Positions 1 through 8,931 of a stretch of DNA of 64,000 nt are shown here, in pieces. Source of the DNA: Deltaproteobacteria bacterium (GTDB taxonomy: Bacteria > Myxococcota > Kuafuiibacteriia > Kuafuiibacteriales > Kuafuiibacteriaceae); the NCBI GenBank assembly GCA_016713425.1, contig JADJPE010000005.1, positions 186,001 through 250,000 of the forward strand, given 5' to 3'. The position numbers and the translations under genes were made by a program. How positions within the stretch are numbered: position 1 is the first letter of the stretch; each line of letters begins with the position of its first letter. A model generated the notes under the pieces. It was not told where the DNA came from. It saw nothing but the letters and a program-made list of their open reading frames with translations, and ran no database searches.

Positions 1-1510
1 CCATCAGACGGGCGACACCAGGCATCGACGATCGGGAACCGGCCTTGGCGCCGCACTCAGCAAGGAGATCGTCGAGCTTCATGGCGGGCGCATCGACGTC
101 GTGAGCCAAGAAGGCAAAGGAAGCCGATTCACGATCGTCCTGCCTCTTCCTGAGTCCCCCGAGTCGGACGCCGCGCCGCAACGAGAACAGGGAGCGCTCG
201 CGAGACCCCCCATCCACGCCCAGGCATCTCCTCCCTCGGACGCACATCGCGACGGCGCGGAAATGCTCGCCTCCCCGGAGGCAAAGCGCCCCGGCGACTG
301 GCAAGATGCGTTGCGCGACGAGAAGGCCTATCGGTTCATGCCGATCCACGACGCGGTCGAGATCGCGCCCACCATCGAGCACCGGTCACCGTCGAAGCCG
401 GCCGTGTTGGTCGTCGAAGACAATGCCGAGATGCGTCAACTGATCATCGACCTCCTTGCCCACGACTACGACGTGGCTTCGGCCAGCGATGGGGCGCTTG
501 GCCTCGAGGCGGTCCGAAGAACGATGCCCGACGTGATCGTGAGCGACATTGGCATGCCAAACATGGACGGCCTTGAGTTCGCCACCGCACTTCGGAACGA
601 TGAACATACCAAGCACATCCCGATCGTGTTCTTGACCGGTCGAAACGAAGACGAAGATCGCGTCCGCGGACGCGACGCTGGGAGCGACGTCTACCTCACC
701 AAGCCGTTCCTTCCGCGTGAACTCCTCGCCATCGTGAAACGACTGATCGCTCGGCAGACCACCGAGCGCGAGGCCGCCCACGATGACCGAGACTCCGCGC
801 TGCGAATGCTGGCCGCCGGCGTCGCACATGAAATCCTGAACCCGCTCGGCTTCCTGCAGAACGCGCTCGCGGCCCTCAGGCTGGTGGTCCGCCGTGCGTC
901 GAGTGACAGCCCACCGCCAAGCGAGAAGCTCCTCCAAGAGGCCGACAAGATCTACGCGAGTGGTCAAGAGGGCATCCAGCGCGTGCGAGCCGCGGTCGAA
1001 GAACTGCGTCGATTCTCGAAATCGGCGAACCCCGAGCCTCGGACGGTCATCGCGATCAATGATGTCGTTCAGAAGATCTTGACGCTTATCCAGGGCAACA
1101 ACGGCGGCATGACGATCAACACCTCACTTCGCGCGACGGGCCAAGTCGAAGCGCTCTCGGGAGAGATCGAAAAAGTGGTCCTCAACCTGGTGATCAACGC
1201 AACGCATGCCGGTGGCGACGCCGCCATCATCGACATCGAATCCTGGGATGAAGGCGACAGCGTCATGCTTGCGGTCTCCGACAATGGTCCGGGCGTCCCC
1301 AAGGACATCCGCGAGCGGATCTTCCATCCGTTTTTCACGACCAAAGCCCCCGGCCAAGGCTCGGGATTAGGGCTCGCGCTGAGCCGCCAGGTCATTCGAG
1401 AGCATGGTGGATCGATCGTGCTCGATTCGCCGACGAAGGGCGGAGCTCGGTTCACGATTCGCCTCCCGGTGGTGCGCCCGGCGGTGCCCCCGGCGGTGCC
1501 CCCACGTTAG
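1..1510 (+). CDS. Hybrid sensor histidine kinase, 5' end missing
   Basis: The reading frame is open from base 2, so the start lies upstream of the window; 502 residues are visible. It opens inside an HATPase_c domain (GTGLG loop at nt 35-49, then KEIVELHGG). After a linker comes a receiver domain (about nt 398-750; VVEDN acid pocket, phospho-acceptor Asp at nt 545 in SDIGMPNMDG, Lys in TKPF). A second transmitter follows: HisKA with His at nt 827 in VAHEILNP, then HATPase_c with NLVINATHAG and GSGLGLALS (nt 1358-1384). A receiver sandwiched between two kinase modules suggests an internal phosphorelay; the signal is unknown. It is followed, 157 bp on, by a Ser/Thr kinase. The GTG at 101 is only an internal codon. 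Confidence 0.9.
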   Translation, partial: HQTGDTRHRRSGTGLGAALSKEIVELHGGRIDVVSQEGKGSRFTIVLPLPESPESDAAPQREQGALARPPIHAQASPPSDAHRDGAEMLASPEAKRPGDWQDALRDEKAYRFMPIHDAVEIAPTIEHRSPSKPAVLVVEDNAEMRQLIIDLLAHDYDVASASDGALGLEAVRRTMPDVIVSDIGMPNMDGLEFATALRNDEHTKHIPIVFLTGRNEDEDRVRGRDAGSDVYLTKPFLPRELLAIVKRLIARQTTEREAAHDDRDSALRMLAAGVAHEILNPLGFLQNALAALRLVVRRASSDSPPPSEKLLQEADKIYASGQEGIQRVRAAVEELRRFSKSANPEPRTVIAINDVVQKILTLIQGNNGGMTINTSLRATGQVEALSGEIEKVVLNLVINATHAGGDAAIIDIESWDEGDSVMLAVSDNGPGVPKDIRERIFHPFFTTKAPGQGSGLGLALSRQVIREHGGSIVLDSPTKGGARFTIRLPVVRPAVPPAVPPR

Positions 1511-1667
1511 ATTGGGGTCAGCGGGCGAGGCACACATATCCCCACGTCAGGTCGCGAACGTTCCAATTCTGGCCTCAGTTTGAGATGCCGGCTCACGTTA
1601 GGTTCAGAACGCCTCCCCGGGGACGCTGACGCTGGCTCCGGCTCGAAAGCCAAGCTACCCTCCGCCT

Positions 1668-4124
1668 GTGGTCGGTCCGGGCGCACCCAACTCGGAGGCG
1701 TTCGTTGGCTCGGAGACGTTTCCCCGATCGTTCGGGAAGTACGAGCTGCTCGAGCCCATCGGCGCGGGTGGAATGGCGGAGATCTACCTCGCGCGCCTGA
1801 CCGGTGCGGCAGGCTTCGCCAAGACCGTCGTCGTCAAGCGCATGTCGCCCGCCCTGCGTCGGCGAGGCGAAGCCGTCGCGATGTTCGTCGAAGAAGCGAA
1901 GCTCATGGCCAGCGTGCATCACCGGAATATTGTTCAGGTGTTCGAGCTCTCGGACGTCGACGGCGAGTTCTTCATCGCGATGGAGTACATCGAGGGCCTC
2001 GACCTCCGGCGGCTCTTGGTTTCCTGCAGCGAGGCACGGCAACGGCTTCCGCCCATCGTCACGCTTCGTATCCTCTGTGAAATCCTCGATGGGCTCGAAT
2101 ACGTCCACCGGTTGAGCTCGTCCGAGGGTCGCCCCCTCAACGTCATTCACCGAGACGTCACGCCGTCGAACATCTTCATCTCGCGACTCGCCGAGGTGAA
2201 ACTCGGCGACTTCGGCGTCGCGAAGACGGAAGGATCCCTCATCAAGACGTCGATGGGGCAACTCAAGGGCAAGATTTCTTATATGTGCCCCGAGCAAATC
2301 CTTGGCGATCCGGTCGATCAACGCGGTGATATCTTCTCGGCCGGCGTTGTCTTGTGGGAGTGCCTCACCCAGCGACGACTGTTCGGCGGCAAAACGGAAT
2401 TCCAAGCCATGGGTCTGATCTGCCAGCCGGATCGCCCTCCCCCATCCCGTTACGCCGCCGACGTGGGCGCGGAGCTCGACGCGATCACACTGCGCGCGAT
2501 CGCGATGGAACCCGACGACCGGTTTCAGAGCGCCTCCGAGCTGCAATGCGCCCTCCTCGATGCTTTGGATTCCATGGCGCCGAGCTTTCGCCTCGCCGAC
2601 ATGCGACGATTCCTCGAACCCTGGGTTGGGTCGACGAACGCGGCTGAGGCCAGCCCTGACTTCGAGCTCCCCAACCACACGGACGAAGCCACGACGACGA
2701 CGCCAGACGCCGACACCTACCTCGACCTCGCCTTCTGCGGAGAAGACGCCCCCGCTCGCAGCGAGCGCGCGCAAAGCGAAACAGCTCGCGAAATCCGCCC
2801 CGACCGAGCCGCCGAAGGCGAACGGCTTGTGCCACGATCACGATTCCGAGGCGAAAGCCGCGCCGGACGCCAGCCTCGACAACGAATGCTCACAGCCGAC
2901 GACCTCGAAGCCTCGGCTGTCAACCTCGAAGCCTCGGCTGACGACCTCGAAGCCTCGGCTGACAACCCCGAAGCGTCGGCTGACAACCCCGAAGCCTCGG
3001 CTGACGAACTCGAAGCCTCGGCTTACGGCGTGGAGGTCGGTCTCGGTTCGTCTTTCCCAGGCCGTTGGGAAGCCTACAGAGCGACCGAGCATCCCTACGA
3101 CGGACCCTTTCCCTTTTGGATCACCGACGGAGCGAACACGTTGGGGCCGCTCGACCTGCCTGCGGTCGAGCGGATCATCCGCGATGAGGTACGCATTGGG
3201 CTCTCGACCACCGTCCGGGTCTCGGCCGATGGGCACCGGTGGACGACGATCCGTGACTTCGCGCTCTGGTCGGGCCAGGAAGCCCTCCTCGGGGACAGCG
3301 ACAACGACGCTCAGCGCCCGCCCCTTCGCCATCTGTTGGGGAACATCGAAGACCGGTCGCTCATCTCATTGTTTGCCGATCTCGATGATGCGACCTTGAC
3401 GGGGCGCGTTGTCTTCCGCTCTGACACATCCCATCGCCATGCGCGGACTGAGATCCAACTCCTGGCCGGGAAGCCAATGCGCATAACGAGCAATCAGGGC
3501 GCGTTGCAGGCCCCCGAGATCCTCGTCCGGCGCAAACTCCTCCCACGCGACAGTCTCACGGACGTCCTGCACGGCGTCCTTCGCACGCGTCAGCCGATCG
3601 AGACGTTGGTGCGCGATCGCCTCCGGTCCGACATCTCGCGACTCGAGCTCACGTTCTTCAAGGATCGTTTGGTCGACCTTTTCGGTTGGCGCTTCGGACG
3701 GTTCGCCTTCTTCCCCGAGGACGTCACCAGCAACGCCATGCACATGCACATGCACATGCACATGCACATGCACATGCACGTGCCCCCGCCCCGGGGCTCC
3801 GACCGCGACGCCACCCCCGCCCAGCCCCTCGCGCGCTCGCTCCTACAGCTGCTGCCCGAGATGGTTTCACGTACGTGGTCCATCGATGAGCTCAAACTGG
3901 ATCTTCGAGACAACCTCAAGGTCAAGCATCGCGCCACGGTACGTCTCGACCGCATCATCAAGGACCTCGGATTGCCGAGCAGTCAGCGAACGATCGTCGA
4001 GCGACTCGCCTCGGGGCGCAAACTCTCGTCGCTTCTAAAGAACCAGGGCCCAGAGGATCGACCGATACTCGTCCTCGCACTGATCCTCGTCAAGACCGGG
4101 GGACTGGAAGCGCGACCGCGGTAG
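1668..4124 (+). CDS. Ser/Thr protein kinase with GYF_2-like and PATAN (DUF4388) domains
   Basis: An 818-residue Hanks-type kinase. The catalytic domain covers about residues 22-290: GAGGMAE glycine loop, VVVKRM lysine, HRD at 161-163, DFG at 181-183, CPEQ in the activation region. An acidic/Ala-rich linker holds six 7-residue repeats (consensus D/N-L/P-E-A-S-A-D). Next is a short GYF_2-like domain (WITDGANTLGPLDLPAVERI), then a PATAN/DUF4388 domain (GNIEDRSLISLFADL to FFPEDVT), interrupted near its end by seven Met-His pairs. No membrane segment is seen, so the protein is probably cytoplasmic. PATAN domains in Myxococcota are thought to mediate protein contacts in signalling. The start is a GTG and poorly supported by a ribosome site. 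It ends 16 bp before a hybrid histidine kinase. Confidence 0.9.
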   Translation: MVGPGAPNSEAFVGSETFPRSFGKYELLEPIGAGGMAEIYLARLTGAAGFAKTVVVKRMSPALRRRGEAVAMFVEEAKLMASVHHRNIVQVFELSDVDGEFFIAMEYIEGLDLRRLLVSCSEARQRLPPIVTLRILCEILDGLEYVHRLSSSEGRPLNVIHRDVTPSNIFISRLAEVKLGDFGVAKTEGSLIKTSMGQLKGKISYMCPEQILGDPVDQRGDIFSAGVVLWECLTQRRLFGGKTEFQAMGLICQPDRPPPSRYAADVGAELDAITLRAIAMEPDDRFQSASELQCALLDALDSMAPSFRLADMRRFLEPWVGSTNAAEASPDFELPNHTDEATTTTPDADTYLDLAFCGEDAPARSERAQSETAREIRPDRAAEGERLVPRSRFRGESRAGRQPRQRMLTADDLEASAVNLEASADDLEASADNPEASADNPEASADELEASAYGVEVGLGSSFPGRWEAYRATEHPYDGPFPFWITDGANTLGPLDLPAVERIIRDEVRIGLSTTVRVSADGHRWTTIRDFALWSGQEALLGDSDNDAQRPPLRHLLGNIEDRSLISLFADLDDATLTGRVVFRSDTSHRHARTEIQLLAGKPMRITSNQGALQAPEILVRRKLLPRDSLTDVLHGVLRTRQPIETLVRDRLRSDISRLELTFFKDRLVDLFGWRFGRFAFFPEDVTSNAMHMHMHMHMHMHMHVPPPRGSDRDATPAQPLARSLLQLLPEMVSRTWSIDELKLDLRDNLKVKHRATVRLDRIIKDLGLPSSQRTIVERLASGRKLSSLLKNQGPEDRPILVLALILVKTGGLEARPR
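2901..3026 (+). repeat. 21-bp tandem repeat, 6 copies, in the kinase linker
   Basis: Six copies of a 21-bp unit encode a 7-residue motif (D/N, L/P, E, A, S, A, D). The unit is a multiple of three, so a copy-number change would keep frame. Copies differ by a few bases, so the array is partly decayed. Confidence 0.9.
3738..3779 (+). repeat. 6-bp tandem repeat (ATGCAC)7, coding Met-His x7
   Basis: Seven perfect copies of ATGCAC inside the PATAN-domain region of the kinase. The copies are identical, which suggests recent slippage. The alternating Met-His run could in principle bind metal, but nothing else supports that. Confidence 0.95.
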
Positions 4125-4140
4125 CCCACGGGCGCTCAAT

Positions 4141-6258
4141 TTGGTGAACATGCCGAACCGTATGAGCGATATCCGCGCCCTCATCGAGCGCATGGTCGAA
4201 GGACAGCCAGCGGTCACCCCGGAGATGGTCGAGAACGAGGCGGACTGCGATCGAAGGTCCATCCTGGAAGGCCTGCTCTCACTTTCGAGGCGGCAGCAGC
4301 TCCTTGAGGCACGAAATCGAGAGGCCGAGGACGAGCTCAAGGAAAGCAACCGGTTCCTTGACTCGATCGTCGAGAATCTGCCGAACATGGTGTTCGTCAA
4401 AGACGCGGCCGAGCTTCGATTCGTGCGGGTCAACCGGGCAGCCGAGGCGCTCCTCGGCTACAGTCACGACGCGCTGATCGGGAAATGCGACCACGACTTC
4501 TTCCCCAAAGCGCAGGCTGACTTCTTCGTGGCCAACGACCGGGCGGTGCTCGCGAAGAAGGAACTCGTCGATATCCCAGAGGAGCCGATCCATACCCGCT
4601 ACCAGGGCGTCCGGATCCTACACACCAAGAAGATCCCGATTCTCGGCCAAGATGGTCAGCCGCTCTATCTGCTCGGGCTCTCCGAAGACATCACAGAGCG
4701 CCATGCAACACAGGTTGCGCTCGACAAGGCGAGAATCGAAGCCGAGCGAGCGAAGCGGGCCAGGAGCGTGTTCCTTGGTCAAATGGGCCACGAGCTTCGA
4801 ACGCCCGTCACCGGAATCATCGGCGTTGCCCGCGCGCTCCTCGACCTGCCCACATCACCGGCTCAGGAGAGCCGCATCAAACTCATCAAGAATGCGGCGG
4901 AGACACTCCTGCGAATCCTCGACGACATCTTGATATTCTCGCGACTCGACGCTCACAGCATGGCGCTTCGAGAGGAGGACTTCGATCTTCGCCTCAGCAT
5001 CGACGAATGCATGAGCCTGATGCGTGTCGATGCAGAGCGGAAGGGCCTCGGGGTCTCCTCGACCGTGGCCACGAACGTCCCGGTCACGGTTCGTGGGGAC
5101 GGACTTCGCGTCCGCCAAATCCTCACCAATCTTCTGGAGAACGCGACAAAGTTCACGAATGCCGGCCACATCGAGCTGGCGTGCGAGGCTGCCGCGCTCA
5201 CCGACAGCGAGGTCGTGCTCCACTTCTCGGTCGCGGACACCGGCATCGGTATTGCTCGTGAAAACATGGCCACGATCTTCGAAGCGTTCCGACAGCTCGA
5301 TCCCCCAGTTCCACGGCCGGGGCCTCAGACGAACGGGAGCGGACTCGGCCTCTCAATCTGCGCCCATCTCGTCGAGTTGATGAGGGGAAGGATCTGGGTC
5401 GACAGCGATATCGGGCGCGGGACCACGGTCCACTTCACCGTTCGACTACGAAGAGCCGAGGGCGCCTCACCGTCCGATACTTCGGACAGCCACAGCGTCT
5501 CCGATTCCTCTCGGGCCCGGCGCACCGACTGTCCGCTCAGCATTCTCGTCGCCGAGGACGACGCGGTGAACGGGCGTGCGGTCATGGATCTTCTCGAGCA
5601 GCTTGGCCATCGATCGGAATGGGTGGGCGACGGTCTCAGTGCAGTGGAGCGAGAAGGAAGCAAAGCCTTCGACCTCATTCTCATGGATATTCGCCTTCCG
5701 AAACTCAGCGGCATCGAAGCCACGCGGGCCATCCGCACGCGCGAGCGCGAAGGAAATGACTTCCCCACCCCGATCGTAGCCCTGACGGCATACGCCTCAG
5801 AACGTGATGAAGCGGTAGGCTACGAGGCTGGCATGAACGCGATCATTCGGAAACCGATTGGCCCCAGCGCGCTTTCGGACGTCATCGCCCAACTCTGCCG
5901 TCCGAGCAGCCCCGGCCGCGCCCGCGCCCGCGCGCTCGACGGTTCGACCGCGCAGCCGGAGTCCACGATCGCGCGCGACGAACTCGTCGCGATCTTTTTA
6001 CGGACGATCCCACCTCGCTTGAGGACGCTGAAGCAAGCGCTCGAAGGTGCAGAAAGGCGGACGGTCGAAGACACCGCGCACATGGTCGCGGGCGCAGCCG
6101 CCAACATCGGCGCAGACGAGATCAGCCAGCTCGCCCGGTCGATCGAAGTTGAAGCCCGGGACGGCCACCTCGAGCGAGCTCGCGCATCCTTCAGAAGCTT
6201 GATGCAAGAGTTTGAGGTGCGGTTCGCGGGAAGGCTCGAGGATGAAGCGGATGCCTAG
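4141..6258 (+). CDS. PAS hybrid histidine kinase with receiver and Hpt domains
   Basis: A 705-residue phosphorelay protein. After an N-terminal helix comes a PAS domain (about 65-190, beginning FLDSIVENLPNMVFVKDA). HisKA follows with His217 in GHELRTP, then HATPase_c (NLLENATKF, ADTGIGIA, GSGLGLSICAHLVELM). The receiver is at about 463-580 (AEDD pocket, phospho-Asp516 in LMDIRLPK, Lys in RKPIG). A C-terminal Hpt domain has His647 in AHMVAGAAANIGA. The usual Hpt Lys two or three residues after the His is an Ala here. Start choice is open: TTG 4141, GTG 4144 and ATG 4150 are all in frame and none has a clear ribosome site. No membrane segments, so a cytoplasmic sensor. It lies 16 bp behind the Ser/Thr kinase and may be co-transcribed. 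Confidence 0.92.
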   Translation: MVNMPNRMSDIRALIERMVEGQPAVTPEMVENEADCDRRSILEGLLSLSRRQQLLEARNREAEDELKESNRFLDSIVENLPNMVFVKDAAELRFVRVNRAAEALLGYSHDALIGKCDHDFFPKAQADFFVANDRAVLAKKELVDIPEEPIHTRYQGVRILHTKKIPILGQDGQPLYLLGLSEDITERHATQVALDKARIEAERAKRARSVFLGQMGHELRTPVTGIIGVARALLDLPTSPAQESRIKLIKNAAETLLRILDDILIFSRLDAHSMALREEDFDLRLSIDECMSLMRVDAERKGLGVSSTVATNVPVTVRGDGLRVRQILTNLLENATKFTNAGHIELACEAAALTDSEVVLHFSVADTGIGIARENMATIFEAFRQLDPPVPRPGPQTNGSGLGLSICAHLVELMRGRIWVDSDIGRGTTVHFTVRLRRAEGASPSDTSDSHSVSDSSRARRTDCPLSILVAEDDAVNGRAVMDLLEQLGHRSEWVGDGLSAVEREGSKAFDLILMDIRLPKLSGIEATRAIRTREREGNDFPTPIVALTAYASERDEAVGYEAGMNAIIRKPIGPSALSDVIAQLCRPSSPGRARARALDGSTAQPESTIARDELVAIFLRTIPPRLRTLKQALEGAERRTVEDTAHMVAGAAANIGADEISQLARSIEVEARDGHLERARASFRSLMQEFEVRFAGRLEDEADA

Positions 6259-6354
6259 CTCGCTCGTCTCGTCTCGTCTGAACACCGACGCAACCATCGA
6301 GGCCGATGGGTCGATCGTCCCGACCGACGGCGAGTGCAAAGAGGGAATGGACAT

Positions 6355-7431
6355 CTAGTTGACGTATAAGGCTCGCTCGAAGTCCGCTGGATTGCTGGCT
6401 GCGGCCCTTGCGGCCTCGAGCGAAATGAGCTGAGCCTGAAAGAGATCGATCAAGTGTTGGTCGAAGGACTGGGTCCCGTACATCTCGCGACTTCGCTCAA
6501 TGTAATCTTTGATCTCGGGTGTCCTCGCCGGATCTTTGATCATCTCGGCCGCGGTCAGCGTCACCACCATGATCTCCATCGCAACGACACGACCCTGGCC
6601 GTCCGCACGCCGCAGAAGGCGTTGTGACACGGTGGCCCGGAGGTTCTCCGCCAGCCGAATTCGAACCGCGTCCTGCGCCTCATGCGGAAAGACGTCGATG
6701 ATACGACCGATCGTCTTGGCCGCATCGGTCGTGTGGACAGTCGAAAAGACGAGGTGCCCCGTCTCAGCCGCTTTGAGCGCCGTATCGATGGTCGTCGCAT
6801 CGCGCATCTCACCGACGAGGATGACGTCTGGGTCCTGACGCAAGGCTGCGCGCAGGGCGAGCGAGAACGACTCCGTATCACTCCCGACCTCGCGCTGCGT
6901 GATGCGCGAGAGCTTGTCCTCGTGCAGGAACTCGATCGGATCCTCAATCGTCACCACGTGCTTGCGCTGTTCGGCATTGATCTCATTGATCAGCGCCGCA
7001 AGGGTCGTCGATTTCCCTGAGCCCGTAACGCCCGTGACGAGCACCAGGCCGCGTTCCTCTCGAGCGATCTTCTTCAGAACAGGCGGCAGCGAGAGCTCAT
7101 CCAGGCTCGGAATCCGCCGCGGAATCACGCGGAGGACGGCCGCGTACTCGCCCTTTTGCTTGAGGATGTTCACACGAAAACGCCCGACCTGATCCACGAC
7201 ATACGAAGTGTCGTATTCCTTCAGTCGGTCGAGATCGTAGTCGAGCTGGTTCTTGTCAAGAATGTGGGCCACCAGACGGCGCATGCCTTCCGCGTCGATC
7301 TGTTCGAGTCGAACTTCCTTGAGCACACCGTGCACACGGAGCGTCGGCTGGGCCCCCGCCTTGATGTGAATGTCGGAGGCCCCCGCCTTCACCGCCGCCG
7401 ACAAGAACTTATCAAACATCCGACCATCCAT
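6355..7431 (-). CDS. pilT: Twitching motility ATPase PilT
   Basis: A 358-residue GspE/PulE-type ATPase that powers pilus retraction in type IV pili. The start is the ATG at 7431 (MDGRMFDKF); the ATG at 7419 is also possible. An open frame continues far upstream but carries no PilT homology. The family N-domain (ASDIHIKAG) is followed by the Walker A GVTGSGKST, Asp box TIEDPIEFLH, the Walker B LRQDPDVILVGEMRD and the His box TGHLVFSTVHT. The length matches PilT (about 345-370). It converges on the hybrid kinase gene. pilB and other pilus genes are not in the window. PilU is a weaker alternative, because the AIRAG-type tail typical of PilT is not obvious. Confidence 0.93.
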   Translation of the reverse strand: MDGRMFDKFLSAAVKAGASDIHIKAGAQPTLRVHGVLKEVRLEQIDAEGMRRLVAHILDKNQLDYDLDRLKEYDTSYVVDQVGRFRVNILKQKGEYAAVLRVIPRRIPSLDELSLPPVLKKIAREERGLVLVTGVTGSGKSTTLAALINEINAEQRKHVVTIEDPIEFLHEDKLSRITQREVGSDTESFSLALRAALRQDPDVILVGEMRDATTIDTALKAAETGHLVFSTVHTTDAAKTIGRIIDVFPHEAQDAVRIRLAENLRATVSQRLLRRADGQGRVVAMEIMVVTLTAAEMIKDPARTPEIKDYIERSREMYGTQSFDQHLIDLFQAQLISLEAARAAASNPADFERALYVN

Positions 7432-7672
7432 CGCTTGTCGAGATAACTGGCCTGACCCCGAGCCCCGGGTCAACGGGCCGAGCCCCCGAGACCTCACACA
7501 TCGCCACACACTCGAAGCCCCAACGCCGTTTGCCCCGACTTCCGCTCGGCGCCTCGACATCCAGGGAGGGTCGCAGTATTTTCCGCTCGATCTCAGTCCG
7601 TTGACGGATTTGGGAGATGCCTCGCGCTCCGGTACACAGGTCTCCTGCATGGTTCTCTCCTGTCTCGTCGAT

Positions 7673-7707
7673 CCGCTCGTGCCGCCCCTGGTCGGCGGCA
7701 CGAGCGG
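7673..7707. other. Perfect 14-bp inverted repeat with 7-nt loop
   Basis: The arms 7673-7686 and 7694-7707 are perfectly complementary (left arm CCGCTCGTGCCGCC), with a 7-nt loop. This is a very stable hairpin about 240 bp upstream of pilT. No T-run follows on either strand, so it is not a standard terminator. It may be a regulatory RNA element in the pilT leader or an operator. Confidence 0.7.
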
Positions 7708-8100
7708 TCGCGGGAGAAAAACTCGCCTCTCGGGCAGCCGCTTGATGTCGACGGCGTTGGTCGCAACGGCGTTGGCCGCAGTGGTGAGTCTTGCCGGGCA
7801 TTCGTCGGGACAGGCGAAGGCGTTCGGAGGCAAAGCCCAGCCGACGATCGGCCGAACGGCCCACCGCCCGCCAAGCGTTCGCGCGACGGGGTGCCTGCCG
7901 AGCACCGAGGTCGCCGCCCTGCGCGACGACCAGCAGGTGCGCCCGAGCCGACCCGGTTCCGCACCAGATTTCGAATGGGACGCCATCCGAGCCCATCGAC
8001 TGAGACACGGTCGCAACATCGCACGCGACGGCGGGCCTGGCCTTGGGGCCGGAAGGCGGATCGACCGACTCGACTGCGCACAATCGATACTTCTCCATTT

Positions 8101-8137
8101 CGCATCCGGTCGCCCGCCCGCGGGCGCGCCGGATGCG
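8101..8137. other. Stacked hairpin upstream of the proton-channel operon
   Basis: The outer arms (8101-8109 and 8129-8137, CGCATCCGG and its complement) enclose inner arms (8111-8116 and 8121-8126, CGCCCG/CGGGCG) with a 4-nt loop. It ends about 107 bp before the ATG of the MotA/TolQ-like gene, so it could lie in that operon's leader. No T-run follows. Confidence 0.65.
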
Positions 8138-8244
8138 CATGTCCAATCGTAGGGGGCGGAACCATTTCCGTCGCTTCGCTGTCTTGACCGGCTAGGTCAC
8201 GACGTTCAACGGGAAAAGGCACCAATCAGAAGGAGTTATGGACC

Positions 8245-8910
8245 ATGTTTGAATCTCTCGCACAAGCGTTCGAAAAGGGCGGGTGGGGAATGTACCCCAT
8301 CACCGTCTGCTCGATCTTCATTTTGGCGATCGCTGCCGAACGCATTCAGTACTTGTTCTTCAAGGCCTCGATCTCGAAGGACGCCTTTATTCAGGCCATG
8401 AGGAAGTACATCCTCGCGGGCAACGTCGGAAAGGCGCTGGCGCTTTGCAGCCAGACCCCGACCCCACTTGCCAACATCGTCAAGTCCGGCCTCGTCAAGG
8501 TGAACAAGTCCGACTCCGAAGTGCAGGCCGCCATGGATGAGTCGTCGCTCCGCGAAATGCCACGGATCGAGAAGCGTACGGCCTACCTCGCGATGTTGGC
8601 CAACGTGGCCATGCTTGCTGGGTTGCTCGGAACCATCTCTGGTCTCATCACCTGCTTCGGCGCGGTCGCGGTGGCCGACCCGGCGGAGAAGGCGACGCAG
8701 CTGGCCCTTGGTATTTCGGAAGCCATGCACTGCACGGCCTTCGGTCTCTTGACCGCGATACCGGGCCTTTTGTTCTTCGGTGTGCTTCAGGGCAAGACGC
8801 AGCACCTGATGGACGACATCAACGAGTCTTCCGTCGCCGTTCTGAACCTTATCGTGACCAACCGCGACAAACTTGACCTTTCAACGCTCGGCGCGGCTCG
8901 CGAGGAATAG
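8245..8910 (+). CDS. MotA/TolQ/ExbB proton-channel protein
   Basis: A 221-residue inner-membrane channel subunit that uses the proton gradient to drive a partner. The start is supported by AAGGAG at 8230-8235, 9 nt before the ATG. Three membrane segments are visible: YPITVCSIFILAIAA near residue 20, LAMLANVAMLAGLLGTISG near 117-140 and a third around MHCTAFGLLTAIPGLLFFG (160-185). The GLLGTISG and TAFGLLTAIPGL motifs are typical of the family. It is the first gene of an operon with two ExbD/TolR genes, gaps 21 and 16 bp. In Myxococcus the same gene order (one TolQ-type, two TolR-type) encodes the AglRQS gliding motor. TolQR or a generic ExbBD system remains possible. Confidence 0.92.
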   Translation: MFESLAQAFEKGGWGMYPITVCSIFILAIAAERIQYLFFKASISKDAFIQAMRKYILAGNVGKALALCSQTPTPLANIVKSGLVKVNKSDSEVQAAMDESSLREMPRIEKRTAYLAMLANVAMLAGLLGTISGLITCFGAVAVADPAEKATQLALGISEAMHCTAFGLLTAIPGLLFFGVLQGKTQHLMDDINESSVAVLNLIVTNRDKLDLSTLGAAREE

Positions 8911-8931
8911 CGAAGAGGAGCGGGAAATCTA

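Larger units (their letters stand above)
7432..8244. other. Long non-coding gap between divergent pilT and the TolQ-like operon
   Basis: No convincing gene is seen in 813 bp. Frames on both strands stay open only because the region is GC-rich, and none matches a recognised family. It must hold the promoters for pilT (minus) and the proton-channel operon (plus). It contains two strong hairpins, listed separately, neither followed by a T-run. No known RNA gene (tmRNA, RNase P, SRP, 6S) was recognised. Confidence 0.6.

Noticed and set aside
7432..8019. Extension of the PilT frame to 8019 (196 extra residues)
   Set aside because: No PilT homology or ribosome site; the ATG at 7431 gives the normal family start and length.
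7370..8152. 260-codon plus-strand frame in the pilT-TolQ gap
   Set aside because: Overlaps pilT, has no ribosome site and no recognisable domain; the hydrophobic stretch in the middle is short and isolated.
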